This document shows positions 44,039-53,443 of a stretch of DNA of 64,000 bases, piece by piece. Below the pieces are notes generated by a model. It saw nothing but the letters and a program-made list of their open reading frames with translations. It had not been told where the DNA came from and searched no databases. Source of the stretch: Burkholderiaceae bacterium (GTDB lineage Bacteria > Pseudomonadota > Gammaproteobacteria > Burkholderiales > Burkholderiaceae_C). Numbering within the stretch: the first letter of the stretch is position 1; each line of letters begins with the position of its first letter. A program made the position numbers and the translations under genes. The stretch spans positions 62,001 through 126,000 of the forward strand of contig JACKLJ010000003.1 of the NCBI GenBank assembly GCA_024235955.1. The letters are read 5' to 3'.

Positions 44039-44788
44039 CTATCTCGCTCCTGAGACATCCAGCAGGCTCATGGTGGTGTAGCTTGCCTTGTCCGACAGCA
44101 GCCAGACAATCGCCTCGGCGACTTCATCCGCCGTGCCGCCGCGCTTCATGGGCACGCCGGCCTGCAGCTCGCGCACACGGTCGGGGCGGCCGCCGCTGGC
44201 GTGGATTTCGGTCTCGATCAGCCCCGGCCGCACCGCGTTCACGCGGATGCCTTCGCCGCCCACCTCCTTCGCCAGGCCAATGGTGAAGGTGTCGATGGCA
44301 GCCTTGCTGGCGGCGTAGTCCACGTACTCGCCCGGCGAGCCCAGCCGCGCCGCCGCGCTGGACAGGTTGACGATGCTGCCGCCCGCGCCGCCGTAGCGCG
44401 TGCTCATGCGGCGTACCGCCTCGCGCGCGCACAGGAAGCTGCCGATCACGTTGATCTCGAACATGCGGCGCCAGCGCGCCACACTGTGCTCGGCCACGGG
44501 CTGGCCGGCGTCCACCAAGCCGGCGTTGTTGACCAGGCCCGTCAGGCGGCCGAGCCTGGCGTCGACCTGCTCGAACATGCGCAGCACCTGGGCCTCGTTC
44601 GCCACGTCGGCCTGCACCGTCATGGCGGTGCCGCCGGCGGCGCGGATGGCGCGCACCACCTCGTCGGCGGCCAGCGAGTTGGCGCTGTAGTTCACGGCCA
44701 CGGCCCAGCCCTGGGCCGCGGCCAGCCGCGCGGTGGCGGCGCCGATGCCGCGGCTGCCGCCGGTGACGAGAAGGATCCTGTCGCTCAT
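44039..44788 (-). CDS. Short-chain dehydrogenase/reductase (YgfF/glucose dehydrogenase-like)
   Basis: A 249-residue SDR with VTGGSRGIGAATARLAA, NNAGLVDAGQPV, catalytic serine in NLSSAAARLGSP, Y-x-x-x-K in YVDYAASKAAID and RPGLIETEIHASGG. The group is annotated as 3-oxoacyl-ACP reductase-like or YgfF-like; the substrate is unknown. ATG at 44788. Divergent from the isomerase gene, with about 105 bp between. Confidence 0.85.
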   Translation of the reverse strand: MSDRILLVTGGSRGIGAATARLAAAQGWAVAVNYSANSLAADEVVRAIRAAGGTAMTVQADVANEAQVLRMFEQVDARLGRLTGLVNNAGLVDAGQPVAEHSVARWRRMFEINVIGSFLCAREAVRRMSTRYGGAGGSIVNLSSAAARLGSPGEYVDYAASKAAIDTFTIGLAKEVGGEGIRVNAVRPGLIETEIHASGGRPDRVRELQAGVPMKRGGTADEVAEAIVWLLSDKASYTTMSLLDVSGAR

Positions 44789-44894
44789 GGCCCGGTTTCC
44801 GGTAAGGTTGATGGCCCATCGGTTATACCCCGGACTTCCCCGCCGATGCACAGGGCCGCGCTGCGGCCGTTCCACGTTCCCAAGGAGACACCCC

Positions 44895-45494
44895 GTGAGT
44901 GCCACCGTCGACTACTACTTCGCGCCGCAGAGCCCCTGGACCTTCCTGGGCCACGAGCGCTTCGTGCAGATGCTGCGCATGACCGGCAGCAGTGCGCGCG
45001 TGCTGCCGGCGGATTTCGGCCGCATCTTCGCGGTCTCCGGCGGGCTGCCGCTGGGCAAGCGCGCGCCGCAGCGCCAGGCCTACCGGCTGGTGGAACTGCA
45101 GCGCTTTTCCAGCCACCTGGGGGTGCCGATGAACATCGAGCCGCAGTACTTCCCGGTGGCGGCCGATCCCTCCGCGCGGCTGATCGTGGCCTGCGCCCTG
45201 CAGGCCGGCGACGACGCGGCGCTGGCGCTGGCCGGCGCGGTGTTCGCCGCCTGCTGGCAGCAGCAGCGCGACATCGCGAGCGACGCCACGCTGGCCGAGC
45301 TGCTGGCCGAGCAGGGCCTGCCGGCCGCGCTGCTGGAGCGCTCCAAGGAGGCCGAGGTGCAGGCGCGCTACGACGCCAACACCCAGCAGGCGATCGACGC
45401 CGGCGTGTTCGGCGCGCCGACCTACGTGGTCGATGGCGAGCCGTTCTGGGGCCAGGACCGGCTGGAGTTCCTGGCCAGGCGGCTCAGCCTGTGA
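44895..45494 (+). CDS. 2-hydroxychromene-2-carboxylate isomerase-like protein
   Basis: A 199-residue thioredoxin-fold kappa-class GST relative. The active-site serine lies in YFAPQSPWTFLGHERF; the end GVFGAPTYVVDGEPFWGQDRLEFL is diagnostic. The family isomerises 2-hydroxychromene-2-carboxylate in naphthalene breakdown, but many members act on other substrates with glutathione. The start is a GTG at 44895 with AAGGAGA upstream. Confidence 0.9.
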   Translation: MSATVDYYFAPQSPWTFLGHERFVQMLRMTGSSARVLPADFGRIFAVSGGLPLGKRAPQRQAYRLVELQRFSSHLGVPMNIEPQYFPVAADPSARLIVACALQAGDDAALALAGAVFAACWQQQRDIASDATLAELLAEQGLPAALLERSKEAEVQARYDANTQQAIDAGVFGAPTYVVDGEPFWGQDRLEFLARRLSL

Positions 45495-45512
45495 GCGTCA
45501 CGGATCAAAAAT

Positions 45513-45576
45513 TCTGAATCAAATCGGCCGCCAGCCCTTGTGTGGCGGGTACGGCCAGCTATTGTTAAAGGAGCAC
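45513..45576 (-). repeat. R1 repeat copy 15, supplies RBS of the next gene
   Basis: Inverted copy: GAATCAAATCGGCC, GGCCGCCAGCCC, core with two changes, ending AGCTATTGTTAAAGGAGCACTC. The terminal AAAGGAG is the ribosome-binding site of the dienelactone hydrolase gene. Confidence 0.9.
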
Positions 45577-45581
45577 TCCGA

Positions 45582-46271
45582 ATGGGTCAGATGATCGAGC
45601 TCACCAGCGCCGACGGCGCGCGCATTCCCGCCTACCTGGCCGAGCCGGCCGGCAAGCCCAGGGGCGCGGTGGTGGTGGTGCAGGAGATCTTCGGCATCAA
45701 CCGCCACATCCGCGAGGTGGCCGACGGCTACGCGGCCGACGGCTATCTGGCCGTAGCGCCCGCCACCTTCCACCGCGTCAAGCCCGGCGTCGAGCTGGAC
45801 TACAGCGAAGCCGGCATGACCGAGGGCATCGCGCTCAAGCAGGCCGCGGAAGCGCTGCCCGCGCCCGGCGTGCAGGCCGACCTGCAGGCGGCGGTGGACG
45901 AAGCGGCCCGGCGCAGCGGCGGCAAGGTGGGCATTGTCGGCTACTGCTGGGGCGGCCTGCTGGCCTGGCGCGCCGCCTGCCAGCTGAATGGTCTGTCGGC
46001 CGCGGTGCCGTACTACGGCGGTGGCATGACCACGCCGGCCGAGATTGCGCGCCAGCCCGGGGTGCCGGTACTGGCGCACTTCGCCGAGACCGACCGCTCC
46101 ATCCCGCTCGAGGGCGTGGAGGCCTTCCGCAAGGCGCATCCGGAAGTGGAGGTGCACCTCTACCCGGCGCACCACGGCTTCAACTGCAACCACCGCGGCG
46201 CCTGGGACGAGCCCTCCGCCAAACTGGCACGCGAGCGCACGCTGGCGTTCTTCGGCACGCATCTGGGCTGA
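45582..46271 (+). CDS. Dienelactone hydrolase family protein
   Basis: A 229-residue alpha/beta hydrolase. Catalytic triad: cysteine in VGYCWGGLLA, aspartate in AETDRSIPL, histidine in AHHGFNC; the conserved glutamate is in VVQEIFGINRHI. The family opens dienelactones in chloroaromatic breakdown, although stand-alone members act on diverse esters and lactones. ATG at 45582 follows AAAGGAG provided by R1 copy 15. Confidence 0.92.
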   Translation: MGQMIELTSADGARIPAYLAEPAGKPRGAVVVVQEIFGINRHIREVADGYAADGYLAVAPATFHRVKPGVELDYSEAGMTEGIALKQAAEALPAPGVQADLQAAVDEAARRSGGKVGIVGYCWGGLLAWRAACQLNGLSAAVPYYGGGMTTPAEIARQPGVPVLAHFAETDRSIPLEGVEAFRKAHPEVEVHLYPAHHGFNCNHRGAWDEPSAKLARERTLAFFGTHLG

Positions 46272-46288
46272 GCGGCGGGGCGTCGGTT

Positions 46289-46357
46289 TGCTATTGATGT
46301 GATAGCTTTCTGCGCCCGTCAGGAAAGGGCTGCAGTCAGATTTGTCTTGAAAATCGT
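46289..46357 (+). repeat. R1 repeat copy 16
   Basis: Left hairpin GCTATTGATGTGATAGC, core TTTCTGCGCCCGTC, GGGCTGCAGTCA, GATTTGTC tail. It fills the convergent gap between the hydrolase and LysR genes, ending at the LysR stop. Confidence 0.9.
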
Positions 46358-47274
46358 CAGGGGCAGCCCGCCTTGGCCCTGCGCCCGAGGAACTCGGGCA
46401 ATTCCGTCTCCAGGAACGACAGCAGGGCCAGCAGGGCCGCGCTGTTGTGGCGGCGCTGGGTGTAGGCGGCGTAGATCCAGAAGTTGTCGGGCATGAAGTC
46501 CTGCAGCACCGGCACCAGCGCGCCGCTGGCCAGTTCGGTGCGCACCGAGGCGCGCGCCACGTAGATCACGCCCAGGTCGTGCAGCGCCAGGGTCGGCAGC
46601 GGCGCCGGGTCGTTGCAGGCCACGTACGGCTGCAGGTGCAGCTCCAGCGGCTTGCCGCCGTCGACGAAGGGCCAGCGGGGCGCGGCGCCCGTCGGGCTCA
46701 CGGTGAGGGTGCGGTGCGCCACCAGCTCGCGCGGGTGCGCGGGCATGCCCTGCTCGCGCCAGTAGGCCGGCGTGGCCACCACCACCCGCTCCAGCTGCAC
46801 CAGCCGCCGTACGATCAGGTTCTGGTCGCTGATAGGGCCTACGCGCAGGGCGAGGTCCACGCCTTCCTCCACCAAATCGACGGCGCGGTTGCCCAGGTCC
46901 AGGTCCATCGTCACGTCGGGGTAGCGCGTCAGAAAACGCCCGAGCAACTCCGGCAACCCGGCCTGGACGAGCGCGTGCGGGGCTGTCACGCGCAGGCGCC
47001 CGCCGGGCCGGGTGGCGCGCTCGGCCAGGTCGCTGGCGGTCATCTGCACCATCTCCAGCACCGGGCCGGAGCGGTCGTACAGCAGCTGGCCGGCGTCGGT
47101 GAGCGTGACCTTGCGCGTGGTGCGGTGGAACAGCCGCACGCCGAAGCGCGTTTCCAGCGCGGCGACGTACTTGCTCACGTTGGCGGGCGACATGTCCATG
47201 GCCCGGGCGGCGGCCGAGAAGCTGCCGCGCCGCGCCACTTCGCGGAAGGTCTGGATCAGTTCGAGCGAGTCCAT
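46357..47274 (-). CDS. LysR-family transcriptional regulator
   Basis: A 305-residue regulator with N-terminal winged helix (FREVARRGSFSAAARAMDMSP; recognition helix NVSKYVAALETRFG) and a LysR substrate-binding domain of two lobes. The motif LRVTAPHALVQAGLPELLGR belongs to the DmlR/YafC-like subgroup. ATG at 47274. Its target cannot be told; the convergent dienelactone hydrolase gene is a candidate. Confidence 0.92.
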   Translation of the reverse strand: MDSLELIQTFREVARRGSFSAAARAMDMSPANVSKYVAALETRFGVRLFHRTTRKVTLTDAGQLLYDRSGPVLEMVQMTASDLAERATRPGGRLRVTAPHALVQAGLPELLGRFLTRYPDVTMDLDLGNRAVDLVEEGVDLALRVGPISDQNLIVRRLVQLERVVVATPAYWREQGMPAHPRELVAHRTLTVSPTGAAPRWPFVDGGKPLELHLQPYVACNDPAPLPTLALHDLGVIYVARASVRTELASGALVPVLQDFMPDNFWIYAAYTQRRHNSAALLALLSFLETELPEFLGRRAKAGCP

Positions 47275-47484
47275 TTATTCCAATCAGGAAACAGTGTTGT
47301 TCATTGTGGCTGCTTTTTTAAACCCATGCCCAGGCGCAAAGTACGCCTCACGGTGCTGCTGACAAGCCCTCAGGCCAAACCAGACAGCACCGCGGCGAGC
47401 CCGGGCCAGACCTGACACGGACTCTGAACCCCAAGAAGCCTTATCCATTGAGTGGCTTCGCTGCATTGAAAAGGAAACCAGATC

Positions 47485-47811
47485 ATGAACACCAAGAACA
47501 TCGCCCTCGCCACCGTGCTCGGCGCCCTGCTGTCGGCCAACGCCTTTGCCGCCGGCCCGCAACCCACGGCCGGTGAAGGCCCGCTGTTCACCGCCGAGCC
47601 GGTGATGGCCTCCATGGTGACGCGCGCCGAGGTGCAGGCCGAGGCCACGCAAGCGGCTCAGGCCGCGCTGGTGCCCCACCGCGATGCGTCCGACGCACGC
47701 ACCTGGATGAACCCCAAGTCGCCCACCGCCGTGACGCGTGCCGAAGCACGTGAGCAGACGCGTGAAGCGCTGGCCAGCGGCTGGCACGTGAAGACCGGCG
47801 AGCAGAGCTGA
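47485..47811 (+). CDS. Secreted DUF4148-type small protein
   Basis: A 108-residue exported protein: signal peptide MNTKNIALATVLGALLSA, cleavage after AFA. The mature part contains two copies of the family motif, VTRAEVQAEATQA and VTRAEAREQTREA. Such short proteins are very common in Burkholderiales and of unknown role. ATG at 47485 with AAAGGAAA upstream; an intrinsic terminator follows. Confidence 0.85.
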   Translation: MNTKNIALATVLGALLSANAFAAGPQPTAGEGPLFTAEPVMASMVTRAEVQAEATQAAQAALVPHRDASDARTWMNPKSPTAVTRAEAREQTREALASGWHVKTGEQS

Positions 47812-47843
47812 CCGGCACGGGCCGCGAGCAGCGCGGCCAACAC

Positions 47844-47871
47844 AAAAGGGACGGCTTGCCGTCCCTTTTTT
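47844..47871 (+). terminator. Intrinsic terminator after the DUF4148 gene
   Basis: Arms AAAAGGGACGG and CCGTCCCTTTT with loop cttg, followed by further T. The A run on the left could make it act on the minus strand as well. Confidence 0.9.
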
Positions 47872-47968
47872 CGTGGGCGGCGCACGGGACCAGCACGCGT
47901 GAAGGGCTTCGTTACACTGCCGTGGCGGCGGCAGGGGGCTGCCGCTCCCTCCTTCGAAGAAGACCGCG

Positions 47969-50497
47969 TTGCCGACCTTGTTCCTGGTGCTGGGCACTGC
48001 TGCCCGCTGGCTGCAGGCCTGCTGGCGTGTGGCGCTGCCTTGCGCCTTGCTCGCCTGGGCCGCCGTGGCCCAGGCCGCCGCGCCCGGCACCGGCTTCGTC
48101 GACAAGCTGGAGGTGCGCCCGGAGCAGCGCCAACTGGTGGTCACGGGCTGGGCGGCGCCGGCCAACCCGGGTGTGTTCACCACCAACGCCATCGTGCGGG
48201 TCGGTGGCGAGGAGATCTACCGCGGCCGCATGCAGCGCATGGACCGCCCGGACGTGGTCAGCGCCACCGGCCACCCCGAATGGCTGGGCAGCGGCTTCCA
48301 GGTGACGGCGCAGCTGCCGCGCGGCCTGCACGGCGAGGCGTTGCCGGTCGAGGTGGCCATCCGCCTGGGCAGCGGCGAGGAGTTCACGCTCGAAGCCCTG
48401 CCGGAGGCGCGTCAGGTGGCCGTGCCGGCGGTGCCGCGCATCGGCACGGCCGTCGGCCTGGCGCTCGTGCTGGCTCTGGTGTTGCCGCTGGGCGTGCTGC
48501 TGGCGCCGCGCTGGCGCGGTGCGGGCGAGGGCGGCGGTACGCGCTGGGGTGGGCCGATGGGCGCCTTCGCGCTGGCGCTCGGGGCCTCGTTCGTGCTGCT
48601 GGTGGGCGCGGGCGTGACCGGCTCGTCGGTGGCGCTGCTGCTCGGCCAGCCCTCGGTAACGGTGAGCGACGAGGCCGTGCTGCTGGGCGAGCCGCGGGCC
48701 ATCCGCAGCGATGAGTGGCAGGTGTTCACGCCGCTGGCACTGGCGCAGCGCGCGCACCAGCCGGCCTTCCCCGTGCACAACACCCTGCTGGGTGCCGATG
48801 GCCAGAACATGCTGGTGGCGGGCATGACCGGCCTGCCGGTGGCGCATGTGTCGGCGCTGGCCCGGCCGGCCACCTGGGGCTTCTTCTTCCTGGACTTGCG
48901 GCGCGCACTGGCCTGGGCCTGGTGGCTGCCGATCCTGGGCGCGCTGGCGGCCTGGACCTGGCTGCTGCAGCGCCTGCTGCGCCTGCCGGTGCCGCTGGCG
49001 GCGGCGCTGGGCGCCAGCGGTGCGCTGGCGGCGTATTCGACCGGCTTCTCCGGCTGGCCGGCCTACGCTGCGCTGGGCCCGGCGCTGGCGCTGTGCCTGG
49101 CCGACGTGGCGCTGCGCGCGCAGGGCCTGTTGCGCGCTTTGCTCAGCGGCGCCGGCGCCGGCCTGGCGGCGGCCGGCTTCGCGCTGCTGCTTTATCCGGC
49201 GTGGCAGGTGCCGCTGGCCACGCTGTTCGTGCCGCTGGCGCTGGCCTGGTGGTGGCGCGATGCGGCGCAGTGGCGCTGGCGCGGCCCGCAGTGGCTGGCG
49301 CTGCTGGCGGCCGTGCTGGTGGGCAGCGGCGTGCTGCTGGCCTGGTGGCTGGATGCGCGCGACGCCGTGGCCCTGATGCGCCAGACCGTGTACCCCGGCC
49401 AGCGCGTGCACGAGTTGGGCGGCGACATCGACCGCTGGTTCCTGCTCAAGGGCTGGCTGGCGCCGGTGAGCATGTACCAGGGCCTGCCGCATCTGGTGGC
49501 CAGCGACGCCGCTTCGTACCTGTTCCTGCCGCTGGCAACGCTGGCCGGCTTCGCGCTGACGGGGCTGCGCCAGCGGCGCATCGACCCGCCGGCGCTGGTG
49601 GCGCTGGGCTTTGCCGCGTTCGCGCTGGCCTTCATGTTCGCAGGCTTTCCGGCCTGGCTGGCGGACGCCACGCTGTGGGGCTCGGTCACGGCCTACCGGC
49701 TCGATCTGCCGCTGGGCATGGCGCAGATCCTGCTCGTCGGCTGGCTGCTCGGGCAGGCGGGCGAAAGCGGCGAGGCCGGCGGCGCGCAGCGGGTGCTGGC
49801 CTTGCTGGTGGCAGTGGCTTCCGGCGCCTTTGTCGGCTGGCAGTGGGGCCGCATGCCGGCTGATCTGGCGGCGGCGCTGCCAGCGGGCTTCGTGGTGCTG
49901 GTGATGCTGCTGGTGGCGTGGCTGGCGGCCCAGCTGCTGCTGGGCCACCGCCGGCGCTTCGCGGCCGCGTGGCTGGGCTGGACGCTGGCGGCCACGCTGC
50001 CTTTCCACCCGCTGGGGCTGGGCCCTTCCACACTGCAGCTGCAGCCTGACATGGCGCGCCTGCCGCTGGCCGAGCCCGGTGCCGGCGGCGCGCGCGGGGT
50101 GGCGGTGATCGGCGAGCGCAACTGGGCCATGACGCTGCCCGCCGCGGGCGTGCCGGTGGCCAATGGTCTTTTCTACACGCCGGAGCCCGGCCTGTGGCGG
50201 TCGCTGGACCCTGAGGGCCGCCTGCGCCAGCTCACCAACCGCTACCAGCGCCTGTTGTTCGAGCTGGTGCCGATCTATGGCGAGGACACGTTCCGCATCG
50301 TGTCCCCCCGGCTGGACGAGGTGCGCGTGAGCTTCGATCCGGGCCGCTTCGACTTCCGGCGGCTGGGCGCGCGCTACCTGCTGGTGCCCACCGCGCAGGC
50401 CGCGGGGCTGGAAGCCAACGCCTCGGTGCGGCGCGTGCCGGCTGTCGATGGCGAGGGCGGTTACCTGCTGTTCGAGCTGACCGGGCGACCGGCCTGA
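47969..50497 (+). CDS. Large polytopic membrane protein (DUF7657/YfhO-like)
   Basis: An 842-residue protein. After a signal peptide or membrane anchor comes an extracytoplasmic domain (about residues 40-155, all-beta), then about thirteen membrane segments, and a soluble C-terminal part from about residue 690. IRSDEWQVFTPLALAQ in the first external loop is like the DxE-type motif of GT-C glycosyltransferases. I take it as a member of the DUF7657/YfhO-like GT-C relatives that modify envelope glycans; this is a guess from layout. The TTG start at 47969 is uncertain. Confidence 0.65.
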   Translation: MPTLFLVLGTAARWLQACWRVALPCALLAWAAVAQAAAPGTGFVDKLEVRPEQRQLVVTGWAAPANPGVFTTNAIVRVGGEEIYRGRMQRMDRPDVVSATGHPEWLGSGFQVTAQLPRGLHGEALPVEVAIRLGSGEEFTLEALPEARQVAVPAVPRIGTAVGLALVLALVLPLGVLLAPRWRGAGEGGGTRWGGPMGAFALALGASFVLLVGAGVTGSSVALLLGQPSVTVSDEAVLLGEPRAIRSDEWQVFTPLALAQRAHQPAFPVHNTLLGADGQNMLVAGMTGLPVAHVSALARPATWGFFFLDLRRALAWAWWLPILGALAAWTWLLQRLLRLPVPLAAALGASGALAAYSTGFSGWPAYAALGPALALCLADVALRAQGLLRALLSGAGAGLAAAGFALLLYPAWQVPLATLFVPLALAWWWRDAAQWRWRGPQWLALLAAVLVGSGVLLAWWLDARDAVALMRQTVYPGQRVHELGGDIDRWFLLKGWLAPVSMYQGLPHLVASDAASYLFLPLATLAGFALTGLRQRRIDPPALVALGFAAFALAFMFAGFPAWLADATLWGSVTAYRLDLPLGMAQILLVGWLLGQAGESGEAGGAQRVLALLVAVASGAFVGWQWGRMPADLAAALPAGFVVLVMLLVAWLAAQLLLGHRRRFAAAWLGWTLAATLPFHPLGLGPSTLQLQPDMARLPLAEPGAGGARGVAVIGERNWAMTLPAAGVPVANGLFYTPEPGLWRSLDPEGRLRQLTNRYQRLLFELVPIYGEDTFRIVSPRLDEVRVSFDPGRFDFRRLGARYLLVPTAQAAGLEANASVRRVPAVDGEGGYLLFELTGRPA

Positions 50498-50527
50498 CAC
50501 CGGTCGGCGCTGGCAGCGGCCCCGGCG

Positions 50528-51679
50528 CTAGCGGCTGCGGTCGATGTAGCGCTTGCGCAGGAACACCGCCACCACCACGACCACCAGCAGCACCATGGCG
50601 CCGAAGGTGAACCACATGCCGGCAGAGCTGTGGATCAGCGGCAGGTGCTCGAAGTTCATGCCGAAGAAGCCGGTGAACAGGTTCAGCGGCAGGAACACGG
50701 CGGTGACGGCCGTGAGCGTGCGCATGATGTCGTTGGTGCGGTGGCCCTGGGCCGAGAAGTGGATCTGCACCGCCGTCTCGGCCGCCTGTTCCAGCCGGCG
50801 GGCGTGGTGGATCACGCGGTCGATGTGCTCCTGCACGTCGCGCGCGCGCACCACCAGCGCGTCGCGCCGTGCGTTGGCCTGCCGCGGGTCGCCGGCCAGG
50901 CCGGCCAGCGGCAGCTCGCGCAGGGTGTCGATCCATTCCTGCATGGCGTCCTGCTGCTCCTCGCACAGGTCTTCCAGCAGCGCGAGCTGGCGGCGCGCGT
51001 CCATCAGCTGGCCCCAGGCGACGAAGCGGGGGTTGGGCTTGAGCAGCTCGGCCTGCAACTGCTCCAGGTAGCTGGAGAGCTCGCGCCGCAGGTCGAGGTA
51101 ACTGTCGACCATGGTGTTGATCATGCGCAGCGCCAGGTCGGCCGGGCTGGACGGCAGACGCGAGCGCGAGCCGTTGGCCTCCACGGCCACCTTGGCGTCG
51201 GCCAGGTAGCGCTGCAGGAACGTGTTGGCGGTGGCGCAGCCGGAAGGGTGCACGCTGATGAGCAGCCGGTCGAACACGGCAAAGCCCACGGCGCGCGAGT
51301 TGATGCGCCGCAGCGATTCGGGCATGGGGTGGCGCTCGCGCCAGGGCGTGCCGCCCTGACCGTGGTAGGCGCTGACGGCGGCATCGCGCTCGCTATCCCG
51401 CTTCACCTCGGCGAGCGAAGCCAGGCGGCGGAAGATGACGATGTCGTACACCGACGTGCCGTCGTAGTGCGAGGGGTGGACGTCACTGCCCAGGTCGTTC
51501 CAGTGCAGCTCCAGCAACGGCGACCCGCCCAGGCGCTGGGCCGCGGCCTGCAGCGCCGGCTGCTCGCGCGACAGGTCGGCGCGGTCGAGGAAGGCCCAGA
51601 CGAAGCCGCCCTCCGTGGTCGCTTCAGGAAACGCGTCCAGAAAGCGCAGGCTGTCCCCGGTGAACTCGACGATCTGCAT
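50528..51679 (-). CDS. CorA-family divalent cation transporter (ZntB-like)
   Basis: A 383-residue protein of the CorA superfamily. A large cytoplasmic domain (residues 1-310) with a long stalk helix, then two transmembrane helices at the C-terminus separated by the signature GMN in FTGFFGMNFEHLPL. The selectivity loop continues with HSSAG. It moves Mg, Co or Zn; which ion cannot be seen. ATG at 51679. The end RKRYIDRSR is a normal positive tail. Confidence 0.9.
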   Translation of the reverse strand: MQIVEFTGDSLRFLDAFPEATTEGGFVWAFLDRADLSREQPALQAAAQRLGGSPLLELHWNDLGSDVHPSHYDGTSVYDIVIFRRLASLAEVKRDSERDAAVSAYHGQGGTPWRERHPMPESLRRINSRAVGFAVFDRLLISVHPSGCATANTFLQRYLADAKVAVEANGSRSRLPSSPADLALRMINTMVDSYLDLRRELSSYLEQLQAELLKPNPRFVAWGQLMDARRQLALLEDLCEEQQDAMQEWIDTLRELPLAGLAGDPRQANARRDALVVRARDVQEHIDRVIHHARRLEQAAETAVQIHFSAQGHRTNDIMRTLTAVTAVFLPLNLFTGFFGMNFEHLPLIHSSAGMWFTFGAMVLLVVVVVAVFLRKRYIDRSR

Positions 51680-51691
51680 CGCTGCCTTTTT

Positions 51692-52758
<1,067 letters not shown>

Positions 52759-52800
52759 TCAAGCGATGTTGCTTCCGGCACATTTCTATGAACCCCCTGA

Positions 52801-52829
52801 TTGAAGGGGAATGAAGCTTTTGTTATAGT
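52801..52829 (+). promoter_or_regulatory. Sigma-70 promoter of the small RNA / hemJ leader
   Basis: TTGAAG (52801-52806), 17-bp spacer, TATAGT (52824-52829). Start of transcription expected near 52836. Confidence 0.8.
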
Positions 52830-52835
52830 TAATTC

Positions 52836-52938
52836 GGGCGGTTCGCTGTCCCCCGCTTTTCCTCCCTGAGCGGGAGCCTTGATGTGTGACAGCAGATAGG
52901 CTTTGACCCCGGTCCTGACTATGGGCCGGGGTTTTTTT
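52836..52938 (+). ncRNA. Candidate small RNA or attenuated hemJ leader
   Basis: About 103 bases bounded by a near-consensus promoter and a perfect intrinsic terminator. A first hairpin (CCCGCT/AGCGGG, 52852-52874) displays a pyrimidine-rich loop with CCTCCC, the complement of a Shine-Dalgarno core. A middle part (GTGTGACAGCAGATAGG) is unpaired. The terminator stem is ACCCCGGTCC/GGGCCGGGGT (52906-52932) followed by T6. No open reading frame of note fits. hemJ starts 49 bp after the terminator, so it may be an attenuator of hemJ or an independent antisense-type RNA. Confidence 0.65.
52906..52938 (+). terminator. Intrinsic terminator between hemB and hemJ
   Basis: Ten-base-pair stem (one G-T pair), seven-base loop TGACTAT, and seven T beginning at the stem's last base. 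It ends the 103-base unit or attenuates hemJ. Confidence 0.92.
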
Positions 52939-52986
52939 GTGCCTGCCGCCAGGGCGCGCAGGCAGGCCGGCGCTACACTCGATGCC

Positions 52987-53415
52987 ATGCTGTGGGTCAA
53001 GGCGCTGCACATTGTCTTCGTGACCAGTTGGTTTGCAGGCCTGTTCTACCTGCCGCGCATCTTCGTCAACCTGGCGATGGTGCCGCCGGGCTCGGTGGCC
53101 GAGCGCGAACGCCTGCTGCTCATGGCGGGCAAGCTCTACCGTTTCATGACCGGTCTGGCGGTGCTGGCCCTGGCGCTGGGCCTGTGGCTGTGGCTGGGCT
53201 ACGGCATCGGATCGGGCCCGGGCAACGGCTGGCTGCACGCCAAGCTGGCCATCGTGGTGCTGCTGATCGGCTATCACCACGGCTGCGGGCGGCTGCTGAA
53301 GCGCTTCCGGGCCGGCGAGGCCACGCACGGGCACCGCTGGTTCCGCTGGTTCAACGAGGCGCCGGTGCTGATGCTGCTGGTGGTGGTGATCCTGGTGGTG
53401 GTCAAGCCGTTCTGA
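52987..53415 (+). CDS. hemJ: Protoporphyrinogen IX oxidase HemJ
   Basis: A 142-residue integral-membrane protein with four hydrophobic helices. It oxidises protoporphyrinogen IX to protoporphyrin IX late in haem synthesis. Family hallmarks: MLWVKALHIVFVTSWFAGLF with the conserved histidine, LPRIFVN, GWLHAKLAIV and YHHGCGRLLKRF, FNEAPVLMLLV and the end VVVKPF. It lies divergent from hemB, which supports the pathway assignment. ATG at 52987. Confidence 0.88.
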   Translation: MLWVKALHIVFVTSWFAGLFYLPRIFVNLAMVPPGSVAERERLLLMAGKLYRFMTGLAVLALALGLWLWLGYGIGSGPGNGWLHAKLAIVVLLIGYHHGCGRLLKRFRAGEATHGHRWFRWFNEAPVLMLLVVVILVVVKPF

Positions 53416-53443
53416 CCAGCCAGCGCCAGGCGCCTCCGCTCCC

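Noticed and set aside
47912..50500. 862-codon open frame on the minus strand opposite the large membrane protein
   Set aside because: Composition is Arg/Gln/His-rich with no domain; the plus-strand protein has clear membrane helices.
52836..52938. The hemB-hemJ RNA as 4.5S (SRP) or 6S RNA
   Set aside because: It lacks the conserved GGAAG/AGCAG SRP loop and is too short and differently folded for 6S.
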